In this document: positions 27,079-36,473 of the stretch, one piece after another
How the letters are laid out: the number at the start of each line of letters is the position of its first letter
Position numbering within the stretch: the stretch's first letter is position 1
Assembly (NCBI GenBank): GCA_944386835.1
Contig: CALXCQ010000004.1
Location: 1-50,348 of the forward strand
Source: an uncultured Oscillospiraceae bacterium
GTDB lineage: Bacteria; Bacillota; Clostridia; Oscillospirales; Oscillospiraceae
Direction: 5' to 3'
Length of the DNA stretch: 50,348 nucleotides
Position numbers and translations under genes: made by a program
Notes under the pieces: generated by a model
Seen by the model: only the letters and a program-made list of their open reading frames with translations
What the model was told of the DNA's origin: nothing
Databases searched by the model: none

Positions 27079-27106
27079 TAAAAATCCACCCAATGCTGGG
27101 TGGATT
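27079..27106 (-). terminator. Terminator of the oad operon
   Basis: Minus-strand stem AATCCACCCA with TGGGTGGATT (10 bp, 4-base loop), followed by TTTATTTT. Lies just after the oadB stop. Confidence 0.9.
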
Positions 27107-27118
27107 CTTATATGCACA

Positions 27119-28306
27119 TCATCCAAATACTGCCAGGAGGAAGCCAGCCGCAATAGCAGAACCAATTACGCCTGCAACATTGGGACCCATGGCATGCATG
27201 AGGAGGAAGTTAGAAGGATTCGCCTTTTGTCCTTCCACCTGAGAAACCCGCGCCGCCATCGGCACAGCTGAAACACCTGCCGAACCAATGAGCGGGTTAA
27301 TCTTCCCATGGGTCAGCTTGCACATCAGTTTGCCCAGAAGGAGCCCACCTACAGTGGAGAATGCAAATGCAAACAGTCCCAGAATAACTATCTTAATGGT
27401 ATCCCAGGTAAGGAACCGGGAAGCAACCGTTGTAGCCCCTACTGAAATTGACAGGAAAATTGTGACAATATTCATTAAGGCATTTTGCACGGTATCCGAA
27501 AGTCTGTCTACAACTCCGCATTCCCGCATCAAATTGCCTAACATAAGGCAACCAATTAAAGGCGCCGTTGACGGTAAAAGTAGTACCACAAAGGCCGTAA
27601 CCACAATAGGGAATATAATTTTCTCTTTTTTGGATACCGGCCGCAGCTGTTCCATTTTAATTGCCCGTTCTTTTTCCGTGGTTAGAGCACGCATAATTGG
27701 CGGCTGAATGAGAGGAATCAACGCCATATAAGAATACGCAGCAATGGCGATGGCGCCCAATAATTCCGGAGCCAACATCGCAGTCAGATAGAGAGCAGTT
27801 GGTCCATCTGCGCCGCCAATAATGCCAATAGCGGCTGCCTGGTTACCTGTAAATCCTAAAAGAACTGCTCCAAAAAACGCTACAAAAACACCAAATTGCG
27901 CCGCGGCCCCCAGTAGCAGACTCTTAGGATTGGCCAATAGGGGACCAAAGTCGGTCATCGCACCAACTCCCAGGAAAATCAAAGAGGGATATATTCCAGC
28001 CTTAACGCCAATGTACAAAATATCCAGAAGGCCGCCGTTTTTCAGAATATCTCCATAGCCAATATTGCCGGCCAAAAATGCATCCCAAAGTTCCGGCGTA
28101 TACAGATTGCTGCCAGGTAAGTTGGTCAAAAGACATCCAAATGCAATTCCTACCAGTAGTAAAGGCTCAAACTTTTTAACAATTCCCAAATATAAGAGTA
28201 CACACGCTACTGCAATCATGATAAGGAATTTCCAGCCACCATCAGCAAAGAAAGCTGCAAACCCGGATTCCATAACCAGAGTTTCAAGCGTTTCTAATAC
28301 GTTCAT
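27119..28306 (-). CDS. oadB: Na+-transporting decarboxylase beta subunit (OadB)
   Basis: 395 aa integral membrane subunit with about nine helices. It carries out decarboxylation of carboxybiotin coupled to Na+ export. The conserved [12 protein letters not shown] segment and the [15 protein letters not shown] block, which hold the key Asp and Ser/Asn residues of the family, are intact. It follows the biotin-carrier gene by 12 bases at the end of the operon and ends at a strong terminator. Confidence 0.95.
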   Translation of the reverse strand: MNVLETLETLVMESGFAAFFADGGWKFLIMIAVACVLLYLGIVKKFEPLLLVGIAFGCLLTNLPGSNLYTPELWDAFLAGNIGYGDILKNGGLLDILYIGVKAGIYPSLIFLGVGAMTDFGPLLANPKSLLLGAAAQFGVFVAFFGAVLLGFTGNQAAAIGIIGGADGPTALYLTAMLAPELLGAIAIAAYSYMALIPLIQPPIMRALTTEKERAIKMEQLRPVSKKEKIIFPIVVTAFVVLLLPSTAPLIGCLMLGNLMRECGVVDRLSDTVQNALMNIVTIFLSISVGATTVASRFLTWDTIKIVILGLFAFAFSTVGGLLLGKLMCKLTHGKINPLIGSAGVSAVPMAARVSQVEGQKANPSNFLLMHAMGPNVAGVIGSAIAAGFLLAVFG

Positions 28307-28318
28307 CTCGACCCCCCC

Positions 28319-28729
28319 TTATGCCAAAACTAGCAAAGCAGCGCCGGTATCTACAGTTGCACCCTTAGTGGTGACTACTTGGGCCACGGTACCATCTCGG
28401 GGTGCTAGGATTTCATTCTCCATTTTCATTGCTTCTAAAATAATTAAGACCTGACCTGCCTTTACAGCCTGTCCCTGAGCAACATTGATTTTCAAAATAT
28501 TACCCGGCATTGGAGATTTGATCACTTCTCCATTGGCCATTTGTTCTGGAGTATTTTGTACCCCCTGTGGTGCCGGAGATTGCGGCACTGAGGCCGGCTG
28601 TGCAGGAGCAGAAGCTGCCTCTTTCTTGGGCGCTGGAGCATATGCCTCGTACTCATCTACCAACATGGCTTTTCCGGCCTCAACTTCCACTTCATAGGTC
28701 TTGCCATTCAGCGTTACTTTATACTTCAT
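28319..28729 (-). CDS. Biotin carrier protein of the decarboxylase
   Basis: 136 aa. The C-terminal lipoyl/biotinyl domain has EAMKMEN, with the biotinylated lysine at residue 102, 34 residues from the end as is normal. An N-terminal domain (VTLNGKTYEVEVE) precedes an Ala/Pro/Gln-rich flexible linker (about 35-70). It carries the carboxyl group between the transferase OadA and the membrane subunit. The start overlaps the OadG stop by four bases (ATGA). As a free protein, it replaces the biotin domain that is fused to OadA in Klebsiella. Confidence 0.93.
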   Translation of the reverse strand: MKYKVTLNGKTYEVEVEAGKAMLVDEYEAYAPAPKKEAASAPAQPASVPQSPAPQGVQNTPEQMANGEVIKSPMPGNILKINVAQGQAVKAGQVLIILEAMKMENEILAPRDGTVAQVVTTKGATVDTGAALLVLA

Positions 28730-29079
28730 GATTCATGAACCTCCTTGATGGATAGAAAACGCAGCTCGTTAAGGGGCCGATTCATTCGGTTGGCAACAAT
28801 AGCCATAATCATAGCAGCCTCCCGGTCGGGAACATCATAAAGCTTTACTTTCCCCGCCGTACCCGGAGCCGGTACAGGTGTTACCGGAACAGGATTAACT
28901 GTTTCCAAAGCCGGTTCCAACGTCTGCACTTTTTTCCTTGTGGCAATCTTAGCCATAATCACCATAACCGCCAATAACAGGCCCAGGCCCACAAATGTCA
29001 CCAGCATCCCCAAAACCACCGTAAGGCCAGCATCTCCCAGGGAAATTGGTGTACCGGAGGCAAGATTTGTCAATATCAT
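28726..29079 (-). CDS. Decarboxylase gamma-type subunit (OadG-like)
   Basis: 117 aa. One N-terminal transmembrane helix (about 15-40, VVLGMLVTFVGLGLLLAVM) is followed by a Pro/Val linker and a short charged C-terminal region (PDREAAMIMAIVANRM). Gamma subunits bind metal and stabilise the complex between transferase and membrane subunits. It is followed with overlap by the biotin carrier gene and preceded by oadA. OadG proteins are poorly conserved, so context carries part of the assignment. Confidence 0.8.
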   Translation of the reverse strand: MILTNLASGTPISLGDAGLTVVLGMLVTFVGLGLLLAVMVIMAKIATRKKVQTLEPALETVNPVPVTPVPAPGTAGKVKLYDVPDREAAMIMAIVANRMNRPLNELRFLSIKEVHES

Positions 29080-29091
29080 GTCCGTTCCTCC

Positions 29092-30471
29092 TTATGCCTC
29101 TTCAATACAGTAAGTGGCTACATTTTCTTCTCGAGCCTTGCGCTCTTCAAAGAATTTTTCTGCAAGTTGTGGAAATGCAATGTATGACAAAACATCCTCA
29201 TCACATCTAGCCACACCTGCCAGTTGTTCTTTTGTTTTTTCAAAGATAGGCTCTAATGTATCCGCATATCGCCCTTCCAAGGGTTTTTCATCCCCCAGTA
29301 TTTTCTTTTGGACCTCCGGATCAATGGGCGCCGGTGTTTTCCCATATTCACCGCGACAATAAGCTTTGATTTCACTGGAAACTTTCTCATAGCGAACGCC
29401 GGTAAGCACATTGGTCACCGCTTGAACCCCCACCATCTGGGACGTAGGGGTAACCAGTGGCGGATATCCCATATCCTTTCGAACCTTGGGCGTCTCCACC
29501 AAAGCTTCTTCAAAACGATCCAATGCGTTCATCATCTTCAGCTGGCTAAGCAAGTTGGAAAGCATACCTCCCGGTACCTGGTAGGTCAAACACTGTGTAT
29601 CTGTTGACATAGAGATGGGATTCAACGTCCCATCCTTTAAATATTCATTCCGGATTGGCTTGAAAAAGTCCGCCATTTTAATGAGTGCTTTGTCATCTAC
29701 ATTCACCGTGTAACCTAACTGCCGCAGCGCATAGGCCATGGTCTCAGTCGCTGGCTGTGAGGTTCCGCCAGAGAATGGCGATATGGCCGTATCAATAATA
29801 TCCACCCCCGCTTCCACAGCTTTTAAATAAGTCATAAATGCCAGTCCTGTAGTGGAATGAGTATGCAAATCCACAGGGAGATCAACTGCATCTTTAATGG
29901 CGCTGACCAAATTATAGGCCTCCTGGGGTCCCATAATTCCCGCCATATCTTTTATACAAATCGTCTGCACACCCATTTCTTTTAGCTCTTTGACCATTTT
30001 CACATAGTTTTCCTGGGTGTGTACAGGCGAAGTTGTATAAGAAATCGTCCCCGAGGCAATTGCGCCACAACGGAGCGTCTCTTCAATGGCAACTTTTAAA
30101 TTTTCTAAATCATTGAGCGCATCAAAAATTCGGATAATATCAATACCGTTTTCCACAGATTTTTGGACGAATTTCTTTACAAAGTCATCTGGATAATGCT
30201 TATATCCCAGCACATTTTGTCCTCTTAGCAACATTTGCAGCTTGCTGTTGGGCATATGACTCCTAATCTTGCGAAGACGCTCCCAGGGATCTTCGTGAAG
30301 ATACCGCAGGCATACATCAAAGGTTGCTCCGCCCCAGCACTCCACGGCATAAAACCCCGCTTGGTCCATTGTCGTCAAAATCGGTTCAAATTTGCTATAG
30401 GGAAGTCTAGTAGCAATCAGAGATTGATTGGCATCCCGAAGTACGGTTTCTGTAAACTGCACATTTCTCAC
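29092..30471 (-). CDS. oadA: Oxaloacetate decarboxylase alpha / carboxyltransferase subunit
   Basis: 459 aa carboxyltransferase (5S/PYC-OADA type). VQFTETVLRDANQSL near the N-terminus and the metal-binding DLHTHSTTGLA block (His-x-His) are present, plus the ICIKDMAG lysine motif. It moves the carboxyl group of oxaloacetate to biotin. No biotin domain follows; the carrier is separate. I choose GTG at 30471, because GGAG sits nine bases upstream and the protein then begins RNVQFTETVLRD as in relatives; an ATG at 30486 lacks such a site. Methylmalonyl-CoA decarboxylase is excluded by the PYC-like fold. Confidence 0.92.
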   Translation of the reverse strand: MRNVQFTETVLRDANQSLIATRLPYSKFEPILTTMDQAGFYAVECWGGATFDVCLRYLHEDPWERLRKIRSHMPNSKLQMLLRGQNVLGYKHYPDDFVKKFVQKSVENGIDIIRIFDALNDLENLKVAIEETLRCGAIASGTISYTTSPVHTQENYVKMVKELKEMGVQTICIKDMAGIMGPQEAYNLVSAIKDAVDLPVDLHTHSTTGLAFMTYLKAVEAGVDIIDTAISPFSGGTSQPATETMAYALRQLGYTVNVDDKALIKMADFFKPIRNEYLKDGTLNPISMSTDTQCLTYQVPGGMLSNLLSQLKMMNALDRFEEALVETPKVRKDMGYPPLVTPTSQMVGVQAVTNVLTGVRYEKVSSEIKAYCRGEYGKTPAPIDPEVQKKILGDEKPLEGRYADTLEPIFEKTKEQLAGVARCDEDVLSYIAFPQLAEKFFEERKAREENVATYCIEEA

Positions 30472-30540
30472 GGGTAAACACTCCATTCTTTTGCAGCCGG
30501 ATTGCCCGACTGTCACAATTTTCCAATCGCGAATTTATAA

Positions 30541-30578
30541 AGCAGGCGTCGCAGCAAAATGCCACGACGCCTGATGCT
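30541..30578 (-). terminator. Weak hairpin between pckA and oadA
   Basis: CAGGCGTCG pairs with CGACGCCTG (9 bp, extendable) around a 13-base loop. The downstream T-run is poor (TTTATAAATT), so partial termination or read-through to oadA is likely. Confidence 0.5.
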
Positions 30579-30589
30579 TCTAGAACTAA

Positions 30590-32152
30590 TCAGGCTTTGG
30601 GGCCTGCTTTGACCACTTCTTCCGGCATATGGGTGTATTTCTTAAAGTTTTCTACAAAACTGGCAGCCAGCGTCTTTGCTTTCTCAGCATAAGCGGCCTT
30701 GTCTTCCCAAGTGTTCTCCGGGATCAAAAGCTCCGCAGGGACACCCTCGCAAGCCGTAGGAACTGCTACTCCGAAATAAGGATCAGTTACAAACTCTCCC
30801 TTTTCTAATTCGCCATTGAGCGCCGCCGTTACCATAGCCCGCGTATAAGCCAACTTCATACGTTTACCAGTACCATTCCAACCTGTATTAACCAAATACA
30901 CATTTGCTCCGGATTTTTCAACTTTTTCTGCCAGCATCTTTGCATAGTAAGAGGGGTCCAGCGGCAGGAAGGGCTCGCCGAAACAGGTGGAGAAAGTGGG
31001 AACCGGAGAGGTAATTCCCCGTTCTGTACCAGCCAGTTTCGATGTAAATCCTGAGACGAAATAGTACATTGCCTGATTCTTATCCAATTTGGAAATTGGC
31101 GGCAACACACCATAGGCATCTGCAGTCAGGAAAATTACCGTTTTGGGAATTCCACCAATCCCAGGGATTGCAGCATTGGGAATATAGTCAATGGGATAAC
31201 CTACCCGGGTATTCTCCGTGAGGGATCCATCATCATAGTCATTGACCCGTGTTTCTTCATCCATTACCACATTTTCCACCAGGGCGCCAAACTTAATTGC
31301 CCGGAAAATCTCCGGTTCATTTTCCTCCCGGAGATTAATGGTCTTTGCGTAACATCCGCCTTCAAAGTTGAATACGGAATCGTCAGACCAGCCGTGCTCA
31401 TCATCACCAATCAAAGTCCGGTTAGGATCGGCCGATAAGGTGGTCTTTCCCGTACCGGAAAGGCCAAAGAAAACTGCTGCATCGCCGTCTTTACCGATAT
31501 TGGCAGAACAGTGCATGGGGAATACGCCCATTTTGGGCATGAGATAATTCATTACTGAGAATACAGACTTTTTAATTTCCCCGGAATACTGAGAGCCAGC
31601 AATTAGAACTAGCTTCTTTTCATAATCAATCAAAATTGCAGCTTCTGAGTGGGTACCGTCCCGCTCCGGAATACACTTAAAACCAGGTGCTGCAATCAAG
31701 GTAAAATCTGGTGTAAATCCATCCAATTGCTCTTTAGACGGCCGGATTAAAAGCTGGTGAATAAATAGATTCTGGGAAGCCAGCTCGTTAATTACGCGGA
31801 AACACTTGGTATATTTGGGGTCCGCTCCAGCAAAGCCGTCAAAAATATACAATTCCCGATTTTGTAAATAGGCAATCATCTTATCATAGATTGCATCAAA
31901 TTTCTCCTGCGAAATCGGGCGGTTTACTTTACCCCATGCAATTTCGTCATGTACACCCTGCGAATCTACAATAAATTTATCGTCAGGTGAGCGTCCCGTG
32001 TATTTACCAGTCACGACACATAGTGCACCTGTGGAATTCAGTTTCCCCTCTCCACGGCGGAGTGCATGCTCTACCAACTGTGCTGGACTTAAATTGCGGT
32101 ATACCGCCTCTGCATTTATCAATCCCAATTTTTCCAGACCATACGTTTCCAT
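30590..32152 (-). CDS. pckA: ATP-dependent phosphoenolpyruvate carboxykinase
   Basis: 520 aa. [13 protein letters not shown] is the kinase P-loop (residue about 235-247), and [10 protein letters not shown] and the IGDDEHGW metal site are in place. It interconverts oxaloacetate + ATP with PEP + CO2. In anaerobes it often runs in the CO2-fixing, ATP-forming direction. GGGAGG upstream supports the ATG at 32152. It lies just upstream of the oad genes, so oxaloacetate made here can feed the Na+ pump. Confidence 0.97.
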   Translation of the reverse strand: METYGLEKLGLINAEAVYRNLSPAQLVEHALRRGEGKLNSTGALCVVTGKYTGRSPDDKFIVDSQGVHDEIAWGKVNRPISQEKFDAIYDKMIAYLQNRELYIFDGFAGADPKYTKCFRVINELASQNLFIHQLLIRPSKEQLDGFTPDFTLIAAPGFKCIPERDGTHSEAAILIDYEKKLVLIAGSQYSGEIKKSVFSVMNYLMPKMGVFPMHCSANIGKDGDAAVFFGLSGTGKTTLSADPNRTLIGDDEHGWSDDSVFNFEGGCYAKTINLREENEPEIFRAIKFGALVENVVMDEETRVNDYDDGSLTENTRVGYPIDYIPNAAIPGIGGIPKTVIFLTADAYGVLPPISKLDKNQAMYYFVSGFTSKLAGTERGITSPVPTFSTCFGEPFLPLDPSYYAKMLAEKVEKSGANVYLVNTGWNGTGKRMKLAYTRAMVTAALNGELEKGEFVTDPYFGVAVPTACEGVPAELLIPENTWEDKAAYAEKAKTLAASFVENFKKYTHMPEEVVKAGPKA

Positions 32153-32680
32153 ATTCCAGTTCCTCCCATTCTGTGATTTACCGACTGAGCAAACAATGCA
32201 CGCTTATGCGGATTACTAACATTCGTGGTTTAAGAAAACTTTTCACCTATACCATACTAGCACAACACAACTCAGATTTCTATAGTTTTCCCAAAAAATA
32301 AATTTAAATTTTTTATGACGGAAACCTCCAAAAAAGCTCGAAAATCTGCCTTTCTCCTATGGACATACAAAAACCCTGTTCGATTTTTATTGATATATCT
32401 AAATATAATACAATCAAAAATAGCCCACAGGCATTATATTTTCTATTTTCGTTAAAAATTCCGTTTTAAATTACTGATAAGTCAATTTTCCTTACTTTTT
32501 CATATATTTATACTGATTTTGGTTCGTCCATCAGATTCTGTCAATTCAGATTCTTTCTGAAGCCTTTCTTTCCGTATATGCTTATTTTCGAAGTTGAGCC
32601 ATGGACATTTTCCTACTCACATACAAAGAGATGCTTTGAATTCTTCAAAGCATCTCTCTATTTCTCTACAAATTATAAAA
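32153..32680. other. Upstream region of pckA with kinase-gene hairpin
   Basis: About 530 bases, AT-rich, without a supported gene. Near its far end a perfect 14-bp hairpin (32627-32640 with 32644-32657) probably ends the FGGY kinase transcript. A pckA promoter must lie here, but no -35/-10 pair was convincing. No riboswitch motif was recognised. Confidence 0.5.
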
Positions 32681-34000
32681 TTACAGATATCGTTTTACCA
32701 GCTCCGCATTCCCCAAGATGGGACAATCATCCACAATCTGGAATTCCAATCCAGGAATCACATAAGCCTTCAGACGGTCATATGCCTCATTTTGTAAGCC
32801 ACCGGAAATTTTCATAACTTTTGACAAAGTCACCAGCTCACTGGCCTGATCGATGGCTTTCTTCAATACTCCGTTCATCGCTTTGAGCACTGCTACTAAC
32901 ATCTGTCCCCGAGTGGTTCCCAAAGTCAGCCCATGCCACGATGCCGTTTTAAATTCAATACTCTGTCTGTCGCCGGAAAGATAAGGGGCAAATGTTACGC
33001 TGGTGTCCTCCAGGTAGGTTTCAATTGCATTGGCCATGAATTCTCCATAGAACTGATCCTTGCTCATATCCTGACAGAACTGGTTATAAAACCATTCTAC
33101 TGCAAAACCGCCTGCCGTTGTTGCATAAACCTGCCAAACTCCAGGAATTGCCGTATTCCGCAAATAATATTCCGGATTGGGAACAGGCCGGTCTACCAAA
33201 ACACTGACCATTTCGCTGCTGCCAGCTGCATTCATGATTTCTCCAGGCTTTGTATTCAATGCGCCAACATTCGCCGCCGCCATATCGTTGGTCCCTGCCG
33301 AAATGGGAATCCCTGCCCGCAGTCCAAGTTTCTCTGCCATTTCCGGAAGCAGCGTCCCATACTGTACGCCAGGTGCATAGATATCCAGGAAAATATCCTT
33401 ACGAAGCCCAAAGGTGTCAATCAGTTCCTCTGACCACCCGCTCTGATGAATGGTATCATACAGGCCCATCATAGAGGCATTGACCAAGTCCACCATCCAC
33501 TTGCCGGTAAATTTGTAATGCACATAGGTCGACAAATGTCCAATTGCATAAGTGTCCCGATAGATTTCAGGCATATTCTGCAAAAACCAAATAAACGTCA
33601 TGGCTGAACATCCGCCTGGATACGGGTAGATACCGGAAATGTGCATATAGTGATCGCAGCCCATGGTATTTTTAATATACTGGGATTGCTCTGTACTTCT
33701 CCGGTCCAAATGGGTGATTAAATTTTTGTAGACCAAGTTCCCCTCTTTGTCCATAAACACCGGAGATGGCGAAAAGGTATCATAACACAACCAATCGACT
33801 TTCTGTAAAAGCTCCCGGTCAAATTTCCCGGCAGCTTTGAACAGAGCCCCCATGAAATCGGCCTCTTTCATTTCCGACTTGTTCCCCGGCAGAATTATGT
33901 AGTTGTAAGATTCCTTTGCCCAGGCCAATGTATTGCGGTTTTCATCCAGTACCGACATTTTTACAGAGGAAGTGCCAAAATCTATCGACAAAAACAACAT
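32681..34000 (-). CDS. FGGY-family carbohydrate kinase (xylulokinase-like)
   Basis: 440 aa. N-terminal FLSIDFGTSSVKMSVLD is the FGGY ATP-fold start, and SAGTNDMAAANVGAL holds the catalytic Asp. The C-terminal KISGGLQNEAYDRLKAY closes the ATPase fold. GGAGAG precedes the ATG at 34000; a longer frame starts 21 bases earlier. Substrates of the family include xylulose, glycerol and gluconate; this one is not resolved and no sugar-uptake gene is adjacent. Confidence 0.88.
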   Translation of the reverse strand: MLFLSIDFGTSSVKMSVLDENRNTLAWAKESYNYIILPGNKSEMKEADFMGALFKAAGKFDRELLQKVDWLCYDTFSPSPVFMDKEGNLVYKNLITHLDRRSTEQSQYIKNTMGCDHYMHISGIYPYPGGCSAMTFIWFLQNMPEIYRDTYAIGHLSTYVHYKFTGKWMVDLVNASMMGLYDTIHQSGWSEELIDTFGLRKDIFLDIYAPGVQYGTLLPEMAEKLGLRAGIPISAGTNDMAAANVGALNTKPGEIMNAAGSSEMVSVLVDRPVPNPEYYLRNTAIPGVWQVYATTAGGFAVEWFYNQFCQDMSKDQFYGEFMANAIETYLEDTSVTFAPYLSGDRQSIEFKTASWHGLTLGTTRGQMLVAVLKAMNGVLKKAIDQASELVTLSKVMKISGGLQNEAYDRLKAYVIPGLEFQIVDDCPILGNAELVKRYL

Positions 34001-34242
34001 TGCAATCTCTCCAAACTCCACAAATTTCTACAAAGTTTGATGCGTAATAAATTATAACAATAACCCTATGCACTGTCAACGCAATTGCATCCTCAATAGC
34101 CTCTTTGTCATGGCGTGTTTCCCGTCTTCCATTGCTTCACAGGATTTCAGATGCTGGAAATTCCAATTTCTTCATAGTCCAAACTTATGAAATGATTCCC
34201 TTTAAATATTTTACAATTGTATCTATCAATGCTATCATATTT

Positions 34243-35127
34243 TTATAAACCTTTCTCTTGTACATATTGTCTTGCAAAGCGGATAAATTCTATCGCACTA
34301 CGAGGAAGTTGTTTATTTCTATCCCAGATTAAGTGTATTTCGATGGGAATCTCTGGCTCTATGGCAATCCCCACCATATCATGATGAAAAGAAGCGATAT
34401 CCTGAAACAAGAAGCCACCGGCTTCTTGCCGAAGAATGTACTGTTCAATAGTATAGAGCTGCTCTGTTTGTAATAAAATGTTTGGTTGGATACCTTTTTC
34501 CTGAAAACGGCGAAGAATTTCCCTGTTTTGATAAGATCCCTGTTTCATTAAAATCAGTGGTTCTTCTCTTAAATCTTCGAATTTTACAACTGATTTTTGA
34601 GCCATTGGATGTCCCTTTGCAACACAATACACTAGCTTAGTATATAACAAGGGCAACGAAGAAAATCGTTTGGATTCTTTTCCGTCATAAATGGCAATTG
34701 CCAAATCCAGTTGATTATCTTCCATCATTTCCAATGTCTGTACGGACCCATATTCCTGCATCTCAATTTCCATATCCCCATAGTTTTTATGAAATTGGGA
34801 AAACATATCAGGGAATAAAAACGTTCCAATCATTGGTGGTATTCCTATAACCAGCTTTTTATTCTTTTGCCCAAAATCCCGCATTTGCTTTTGTAGCTTT
34901 TCAATTTCTTCCAGGATTCCTGCAGTTCTGTTATAAAAATACACACCTTCTTCTGTGAGAATCATCTTCTTGTTCTGCCTAGTAAAGAGATTCACGCCGA
35001 ATTCTCTTTCCAAATCTCGAATCGCGTTTGTAATCGTAGGCTGAGATACATGAGTCGTTCGAGCTGCAGCCGTTACACCACCACGCTGACAAACCTCCCG
35101 AAAATAAAGTAACTGTGTTATGGTCAT
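34243..35127 (-). CDS. LysR-family regulator divergent from malic enzyme
   Basis: 294 aa. Winged helix (ITQLLYFREVCQRGGVTAAA, SQPTITNAIRDLEREFG, about residues 1-60) and a C-terminal effector domain (LVIGIPPMIGTFLFP onward). The start at 35127 is the ATG inside the frame, with GGTGGCG upstream. It lies divergent from the malic-enzyme gene with a 15-bp palindrome between, so malate or a related acid is the likely effector (inferred). Confidence 0.9.
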   Translation of the reverse strand: MTITQLLYFREVCQRGGVTAAARTTHVSQPTITNAIRDLEREFGVNLFTRQNKKMILTEEGVYFYNRTAGILEEIEKLQKQMRDFGQKNKKLVIGIPPMIGTFLFPDMFSQFHKNYGDMEIEMQEYGSVQTLEMMEDNQLDLAIAIYDGKESKRFSSLPLLYTKLVYCVAKGHPMAQKSVVKFEDLREEPLILMKQGSYQNREILRRFQEKGIQPNILLQTEQLYTIEQYILRQEAGGFLFQDIASFHHDMVGIAIEPEIPIEIHLIWDRNKQLPRSAIEFIRFARQYVQEKGL

Positions 35128-35161
35128 CGTGATCGCCACCAATTATCATAATATCGTATCT

Positions 35162-35176
35162 ATAGTTTGAAACTAT
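35162..35176. promoter_or_regulatory. LysR-type operator palindrome
   Basis: ATAGTTTGAAACTAT, a perfect 15-bp palindrome of T-N11-A form, sits between the divergent lysR and malic-enzyme genes. It is extended by ATCTAT/ATAGAT outside. Confidence 0.6.
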
Positions 35177-35228
35177 CATAGATCCTACAAAATTGCAAGA
35201 AACATTCTGATAAAAAGGAGAGTCTCAT

Positions 35229-36404
35229 ATGGATTATGCAAAAGAGTCCCTGAAAAAGCACGCTCAGTGGAAAGGCAAAATTGAGGTTGTTGCCAAAGTT
35301 CCCGTACAAACTAAGGAGGATCTCTCCTTGGCATATACCCCAGGTGTTGCACAGCCATGCCTTGAAATTCAAAAGGATGTGGAAAAAAGTTATGAGCTGA
35401 CCCGGCGCCACAATCTATGTGCCGTCATTACAGATGGTTCTGCTGTTTTAGGTTTGGGTGATATTGGGCCAGAAGCCGGCATGCCTGTTATGGAGGGCAA
35501 ATGTGTATTATTTAAGGCCTTTGGCAATGTGGACGCCTTCCCTCTGTGTGTGAAAAGCAAAGATGTAGATGAATTTGTAAATACAGTTTATTTAATCTCC
35601 GGTTCTTTTGGTGGTATCAATCTGGAAGACATCTCCGCTCCCCGCTGCTTTGAAATTGAGCGGAAGTTAAAAGAAAAATGCGATATACCGATTTTCCATG
35701 ACGATCAGCATGGTACTGCAGTCATTACACTGGCAGGACTTACCAATGCATTGAAAGTGGTAGGTAAACGGAAGGAAGATGTTAAAATTGTCACTTCGGG
35801 CGCTGGTGCTGCCGCTATCTCCATTGTAAAGCTTCTTCTCTCCGCTGGCTTCCAAAACATTATTATGTGTGACCGGGCCGGCGCCATTTATGCCGGACGT
35901 AAAGAAGGTATGAACTGGATTAAAGAAGAAATGGCTCAAATTACCAATCTGGAAGGCAGGCAGGGAACCCTTGCTCAGATGCTGGTGGGTGCTGATGTGT
36001 TTATTGGCGTTTCTGCTCCCGGGATGGTCACCGCTGATATGGTAAAAACTATGAATCGTGACGCCATTATTTTCGCCTGTGCCAACCCTACACCTGAAAT
36101 TTTCCCAGATGAAGCCAGGGCTGGAGGGGCCAAAGTCATTTCTACAGGCCGCAGCGACTTTCCTAACCAAATCAATAATGTATTGGCTTTCCCCGGAATT
36201 TTCCGTGGTGCCTTTGATGTACGCGCCAGAGACATCAATGAAGAGATGAAAATGGCAGCTGCACAAGCTCTGGCCGATTTGATCGCTCCGGAAGAACTCA
36301 ACGAAAATTATATTATTCCGCAGGCCTTTGATCCCCGGGTTGGTCCGGCTGTGGCAAAGGCAGTAGCAGAAGCTGCCCGCCGTACTGGGGTAGCCAGAAT
36401 TTGA
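35229..36404 (+). CDS. NAD(P)-dependent malic enzyme
   Basis: 391 aa, short bacterial malic enzyme. SLAYTPGVAQPCLEI, VLGLGDIGPEAGMPVMEGK and the FHDDQHGTAV metal/substrate block are all present, with a C-terminal Rossmann domain (VTSGAGAAAISIVKLL). It decarboxylates malate to pyruvate with NAD(P)H formation. AAGGAG is correctly spaced. It is not next to the oad operon but probably serves the same C4-acid pool, and is likely controlled by the divergent LysR. Confidence 0.95.
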   Translation: MDYAKESLKKHAQWKGKIEVVAKVPVQTKEDLSLAYTPGVAQPCLEIQKDVEKSYELTRRHNLCAVITDGSAVLGLGDIGPEAGMPVMEGKCVLFKAFGNVDAFPLCVKSKDVDEFVNTVYLISGSFGGINLEDISAPRCFEIERKLKEKCDIPIFHDDQHGTAVITLAGLTNALKVVGKRKEDVKIVTSGAGAAAISIVKLLLSAGFQNIIMCDRAGAIYAGRKEGMNWIKEEMAQITNLEGRQGTLAQMLVGADVFIGVSAPGMVTADMVKTMNRDAIIFACANPTPEIFPDEARAGGAKVISTGRSDFPNQINNVLAFPGIFRGAFDVRARDINEEMKMAAAQALADLIAPEELNENYIIPQAFDPRVGPAVAKAVAEAARRTGVARI

Positions 36405-36434
36405 TTGCTTCTATCTCTCTTTTTATCCAATGTA

Positions 36435-36466
36435 AGCGCACCGTGCCAAAATTGGCACGGTGCGCT
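36435..36466 (+). terminator. Terminator after malic enzyme
   Basis: A 15-bp perfect GC-rich arm pair (36435-36449 with 36452-36466), the outer part of which forms the realistic stem, followed by TTGCTATTTTATT. Confidence 0.85.
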
Positions 36467-36473
36467 TGCTATT

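Noticed and set aside
32153..32680. Riboswitch upstream of pckA
   Set aside because: The region is long and AT-rich, but no conserved riboswitch core or terminator near the start codon was seen.
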